From assembly GCA_032719365.1 (NCBI GenBank), contig CM064864.1, positions 982,317 to 1,046,316 of the forward strand: DNA of 64,000 nucleotides. Direction: 5' to 3'. Source of the DNA: Prinsepia uniflora (Eukaryota > Streptophyta > Magnoliopsida > Rosales > Rosaceae). Position numbers and translations under genes: made by a program. A model generated the notes under the pieces. It made no database searches, had not been told where the DNA came from, and worked only from the letters and a program-made list of their open reading frames with translations. Every line of letters begins with the position of its first letter. The first letter of the stretch is position 1. Positions 59,105-64,000 of the stretch are shown here, in pieces.

Positions 59105-60596
59105 CATACAACATGTCATTGTGATTCGAATTCGAATTTTAGACTCACTTGACATATATGTTTATACCCTTTATCATAATACATTGATATTAATTTTGAT
59201 CAAAAATTTGTAAAAAAAACTAGTTAACCTCGAGGATATTGAAGATACAACCGGCCATTGGCCCAACATAGTCAATTTGGAATTTTTTTTTAAAGATCTT
59301 AAGAGAAGGGGGAAATTCCTACTACAAACTATGATACAATCGGGGTTCAAACTTGTGACATCTAGTTGATAAAGTCAAAATTAGAGCTAGACCCACTTGA
59401 CAATTCGAAAATTTTATTAAATACCTTACTTGTTTTCTTTAAGTTAGTTCTATCTAAAGCCCCAAAAGAGAAGAGATTAGTTTCAATTTCATCTAACCCC
59501 AAAAGAAAGGAAAAATAACAATAATAATTTGCCTTGGAAACACATCCCCATAAGCTACGACAACAACAAAAAACACTTCGTCCATAGAATGAGTTACTGC
59601 ACGTGTGTTTGGCTCTAAGAAATAAACAGGTCATTTGATATGAAGAGAACATTTGGTGAGCGAAAAATCAATTTTCCTTCGTTTGAAAAACTGAGTCAGA
59701 ATTTAGTAAATTTTCAGAGAAAAATATGAGGGGATTTGAGGATTTCAAATGATGAGTTGAAATTATGCCTTAAAGAACAGAATTTTTCAAATTATAAGTT
59801 GAAACAAGTGAAATTGTAATTTTCATGATTTTAAAATTGATATCCAAACACTAGAATTTAAAAATTAGGCAATTGTAAATAAGAAATTGCAAATTATGAA
59901 ATTTGTAAATTCTCATTAAATTAACTAGAAAATTTTCATTCAAACACACTCTTATTTGAAATGGGGACAAGATCAAGGGTTTCATTCACTCTCCTATTAC
60001 CATTCAATAATTGAAAATCATTCAATCCTTAAAAAAATGGATGAAAATATTCGCAATATTCGATATTCGTTAATTTTTCATCGATATATTGGTATTTTGA
60101 GGCATCGGGTTAAAATAAAAGGGAAAAAAATATCTACGATATTTTCGTGAATATACCCTATTGAAGAGTACGTCTTGACATAAAAATAGGGTGAAAAGAA
60201 AAATCTCTTCTCGATTTCCATGATATAGATATTAGTTTTATAAAAATATTATTGGGTGCTTAAATTTTTTCTAAAATTTCATTCAAAATTTTCAAGTTTG
60301 GACTAATTTCTAATTTCTTTTTAATTGAAAGTGAACGATATCAATATTAAAATCAATATTTTCAGAAATTTAACTATCAATATTTCCGTAAAAATTGATA
60401 TTTTCATATTTGCTTAGAGTACCCCAACGCATCCTCCGCTCTAATAAAGATGAGTCTGACAATGTAGGCGATGATCGACTAGAGGAATGCTTGCTATTTT
60501 TTTTTGGGAGCACATCTTTATTATATACAAAGGATTGTCAAAATATAATGGAATGCTTATTATTATGATCTGAAGAGGACTTGGCAATTGGCCTTG
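59105..60596. other. Intergenic region between the TRIM and the Csl gene
   Basis: No gene is seen. About 60030-60410 repeats motifs such as GATATTTTCG and CAATATTTTC in both orientations, resembling a dispersed AT-rich repeat, but I cannot fix its ends. Confidence 0.45.
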
Positions 60597-63500
60597 CTAC
60601 ATGAAAATAGTAGACCCCAAAAAATAGAAAAAGAGAGAAACTACAGCTGATAGTAGAGTGACTGATAGTGGAATGCTTCCCTTGTCTTTCCTTATCAGCA
60701 TCCCTTCAAATATGGGGTAGCTCATCACCATCGCATAAAAAGCTATCAAAACTTGCATCAGCATTGTGTCCAACTCCCCAACAAACACCACCCTCCAAAT
60801 CCCAACAAGAAATGATGCCATGTTCAAGACCACCAGTGCAACCATCGGAGCAAGAAATATGATCGATGTTTGGAAATCAAACACCCCCATGTTGTAACGT
60901 TTGAGTTGTCCGGCGTCGTCGACTTTGTTGGTCGGTACAAAACTGGCTTCCCTCATGCCTATTTTCTTCATGAAAGCATCCACACTACCATATAAATGAG
61001 AAGTCACTGACTTCATCATCCATATCCTTTGCTCATTGATCCAATGTTGGTATGTTGCTCCCGTGGTGAGAATCTCGTACAAAGTTTTCAATTCCGATGA
61101 TAGAAATACAAACAAAAATACAATGAAGTACGAATTTGATACCTGTAAGTTCAAGAAAATCAATTATTCAAATTTAGAGTCCGTTCGTTAATTAAGTACG
61201 TTCTAAGAGACATTTTAATAACTAATAAAAGAAGTTTAGTTACCTTTGGATACAAGGGAATGCCATTGAGTAGGCAAAGTTGAGGAATAGTAGCCAAGCA
61301 CCACAATGGGAAAGAGTAGAGAATGGGGAAAAGAGTAAGTTGTGCATAACAAATGCTTTGTAGAAAAGTGGGTGTCTTCAAAGGGGCATATATAAAAGGG
61401 CAAAACTTGGAGATTCCCACTTCAACCAACCCAGAGCTCCATCTTGTTCCTTGGGTTAAATAATCATTCAAATTTGTAGTGCCACTGCCCAAGAATTGTG
61501 GCCTTTCTGGATCACAATACACTGAAATCCAACCCCTACAATGCAAACTAAACCCAGTGAAAACATCTTCCACCACGGAACCATATAAGAAACCAATCTG
61601 CCAAAAAATCAAAAAAGGATACAATGATAATTTATTTAGGCAGAGTCGTTCACAGGCAGGTTATAGAAAAGATTAGAGTTATTATTTGTTTAGAAGAAAA
61701 TGATGAGTAAAGTTCTTAGTAGTTCATGATTGTACTTGCCTCTTCACCCCATTTGGTGCCATTTTCAAAGGCACAAGACGCTAGAAGTTGGGTCTCAATT
61801 ACTGGCGGTGCATTATCTCTGTGGATGAACATATCATCATCAGGCTTGTTGCTTTCGTTGAGGGATTTGATGAACTCATTGGATAGACCAAAAGATTGTC
61901 TAATTTTGATGGGACCTCCATCTAAACACATTTAAAAGAGCGTGAAACTAGTGAGGCATGTAAGTATACGAACTTTACTAAGAAGTATGAGTTATAGCAT
62001 AAAAGTGAAATAAATTAGTATATAATCTGTTGATAGCCGACATCAAGCGAGTTAAATCTAAGACAGAACCTAGTCAGAAACCACTAAAGGACAAACCCTA
62101 GGGTCCACAAGGCCCATGAAGGATAAAGTCTCAGCCAGCCCAAAACGAAATAAACCATTTCAGGGCCCAAGCCCCAAAGAAAGCCAAAAACCTAGACACC
62201 GGGCATGTGAGTTGTAATCCTTCCACCACAAGTTATATTAGGTGGCATGTGAGTTCCAAGGTGATTGGAATCTTAATTTGCTCCATTGAATTGGTGACAA
62301 GTGTCTTCACTTTCTAGCTGTATTTGTAAAGGTGTCAGGGTCTGTCTAGGTGGCCTAGGCGAAGCGCTACCCTCGCTGATGAGGAGCGGTAGCTTCAGGT
62401 GAAGCACTATCTCCGCTAGTGAGGGGCGATACCTTCGGTGAAGCTCTGCCTCGATTGATGAAGCTCAGTACCTTTAGAAGAAGCACTACCTCAATTGGTG
62501 AGGAGTGCTACCTTCAGGTGAAGTGCTGCCTCAGTTGATGAAGCGTGGTACCCGTAGACAAAGCGCTACCTCAACTGGTGAGGAGTACTACCGATGCCCG
62601 GTGTCTAGGTTTTTGGCTTTCTTTGGGGCTTAGGCCCTGAAGTGGGTTATCTGGTTTTGGATCGATTGAGATTTTATCCTTTATGGGCCTTTTGGGCCCT
62701 AGATTTGTCCTTTGGTGCTCTATGACTAAGTTCTGTCTGTTAGATTCGGCTCGCCTGATATCGACTATCAACATATTTAAAAGGTTGTTTACTAAACGAA
62801 AACTATCTAGGACGCATTCTCTACAGTTAGCTATGTTGTTTAAATAATTAGCTGGGATTTAATTGGTTAGGTTGAGTAATTAATTGGGATTTTATTGGTT
62901 AGGTTGAATAAATAATTGGGATTTATTGGTTAGCTAGGTACCTTCCTTAATGGAGTTTGCACACAAAGACGACCTCTTGATGTAGTAGCCAGTCCCCCCC
63001 AAACATGGCCCTCCAAGACCGTCAAAACCTTGCCATAGAACCTAAATGTAGTCAACATAATCAACTATAGCCAGTCAAAAAACACATGGGTAATAATTTT
63101 CAAACTTACAGTTCTATATTAATTAAAACATTATACAAGATAAAATTTTATCTTTACCTTAAAGGTTGATCTCAACTCGCTGTCATAAATATCATATTTA
63201 CTTATGTTGTGAAACTTTTGAGGGAATTGAACAAAGGCTAGGGAGGGTGATATGTTGGGGTCAAGGTGGAAACACATTGCTTGACGAGCTGAGCTTGGAT
63301 CGTTGCAATGCATGTCGCAGTCTAGACCTAATACGTACGGAGAATTACTTATCACACCTGACACCCTTAGCTGCAAATAAAAAACAAGATTCGACACGTT
63401 ATACAATATCAAGACGGTAAGTAACCATTACGAAGAAAGAAAGAGAGAGGTAAAGGGATTTACAAGAACATTGAGAGCTCCGGCCTTGAAATGGTGGGGA

Positions 63501-63804
63501 CGACAAGGTCTTTTCTCACGAGAAACGTAAACAAGGAGAGGCATACTCTTGGCTTCATTTGTATCTTCACCGGACGTTTCTTGTATCACCTGCCAAATTT
63601 ACACGTTTTGTATATTTGGATTCATGCCATATTTGTCAATGGTCCAAACTACAGAGAATTGAATAGATGTTTGATTCGTAGAAATGATTTCATGCAATAA
63701 TCAATTACCTCGATGAACGCTGGGTGATCTCCACCCGTAGTCCTTCCAGTCTCCACGACCCTTGCATATTCACTTAATCTTTTCTTAAACACCTCAAATT
63801 TCTC
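60597..63804 (-). CDS. Cellulose synthase-like protein, CslG/CslM type, 5' part outside the window
   Basis: Exons on the minus strand: 63804-63709, 63589-63464, 63370-63158, 63041-62942, 61921-61740, 61597-61244 and 61142-60597, joining in frame to 538 residues plus stop. About 180 N-terminal residues lie right of 64000. Seen are VYVSREKRP and HHFKAGALN, the UDP-binding DCD (GLDCDMHCND), the FDGLGGP segment, the catalytic VED (YGSVVEDVFTG), QGTRW, and then six or so hydrophobic helices. This is a processive-type GT2 glycosyltransferase of Golgi or ER membranes. CslG members make unknown polysaccharides, while CslM/CSyGT relatives add glucuronic acid to triterpenoids. I cannot separate these by eye. 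The intron after 61740 has a GC donor (GAG|GCAAGT). All other visible introns are GT-AG. Confidence 0.9.
62028..62773. mobile_element. Foldback element with about 180-bp inverted arms, inside a Csl intron
   Basis: The left arm 62028-62206 (TGTTGATAGCCGA ... ACACCGGGCAT) pairs with the right arm 62594-62773 (ATGCCCGGTGTC ... CTATCAACA) at about 80% identity by eye. The innermost 40 or so bp, around AAAGAAAGCCAAAAACCTAG, is near perfect. No protein is encoded. No clear target duplication was found with these borders, so the superfamily (MULE-like or foldback) is open. It lies in the 1020-bp intron 61922-62941 of the Csl gene. Confidence 0.82.
62361..62592. repeat. Six-unit, 40-bp hairpin-forming minisatellite inside the foldback element
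   Basis: Units start near 62361, 62401, 62440, 62480, 62520 and 62560, each with a form of GAAGCGCTACCTC. Units 3 and 5 share a TGATGAAGC variant, and units 4 and 6 share GGTGAGGAG, giving an 80-bp higher order. Within a unit, GAAGCGCTACC can pair with GGTAGCTTC, so each forms an imperfect hairpin. Confidence 0.8.
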
Positions 63805-64000
63805 CTGCATCCAACACCAGTATCATTTGGTCTACATACCGGAACTGATAACATTCAAGATTATGCAGGATTACACAAAAGATTCTGGTTTGGCTCTCTC
63901 TTTAGCTCTACGTCTCTTATCCATAGGAGGTCTTCTTCCACTAGCAGGTTTTTGAAAAAACTTCATTTATTGCGAAATTAAGAAGATCCCCTTTAAGATC
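63805..64000 (-). other. Csl intron sequence at the right edge
   Basis: The 196 bp upstream of the last visible Csl exon shows no conserved Csl coding segment and is probably intron. The next exon is outside the window. Confidence 0.5.

Noticed and set aside
62942..63041. Suspected frameshift at a run of seven C in a Csl exon
   Set aside because: Careful counting keeps the frame: GPCLGGTGYYIKR reads through, and the exon phase matches the next exon.

Overview
This is nuclear DNA of a flowering plant. It shows GT-AG spliced genes with many introns, plant-specific families (JAZ, CYP71-type P450, cellulose synthase-like), and Ty1/copia and Ty3/gypsy-type retrotransposons primed by initiator tRNA-Met. 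The protein resemblances suggest a woody eudicot, possibly Rosaceae, but I cannot fix the species from the sequence.

Layout: positions 1-2278 are the 3' part of an old, diverged gypsy-type LTR. About 14.7 kb of AT-rich tandem satellite follows (monomer about 325 bp, about 45 copies) in three blocks, 2279-9184, 11641-14856 and 15172-19745. The blocks are separated by a CACTA-transposon fragment (9185-11640) and a solo LTR with a perfect 5-bp target duplication (14857-15171). From 19746 comes the promoter, then exon 1 (21761-21849), of a JAZ7/JAZ8-type jasmonate repressor whose exons 2 and 3 lie at 38556-38637 and 38997-39215. Intron 1 holds a young Ty1/copia element (22144-38422). That element was itself invaded by a 10.1-kb non-autonomous gypsy-type LARD with twin 3395-bp LTRs (26094-36237). 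Both insertions keep perfect target-site duplications, AAAGC and GCTAC.

The right 24 kb is gene-rich: an 18-exon carnosine N-methyltransferase-like gene (+, 40424-45400), a PAT1 mRNA-decapping factor gene (-, 46636-51954), a CYP71-type P450 (+, 55235-57753) and the C-terminal three quarters of a cellulose synthase-like G/M gene (-, 60597-63804, running off the right edge). Between and inside these genes lie a tRNA-derived SINE-like repeat with a tandemly copied body, a TRIM element, microsatellites, and a foldback element carrying a hairpin-forming 40-bp minisatellite in a Csl intron.

The main result is the reconstructed JAZ8-like gene. Its three short exons give an uninterrupted 129-residue protein across a 16.7-kb intron, with three G-boxes upstream. 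No new multi-gene system is evident. The least explained structures are the satellite with a conserved dyad of variable spacer length, the short-palindrome clusters in the LARD LTRs, and the foldback minisatellite.
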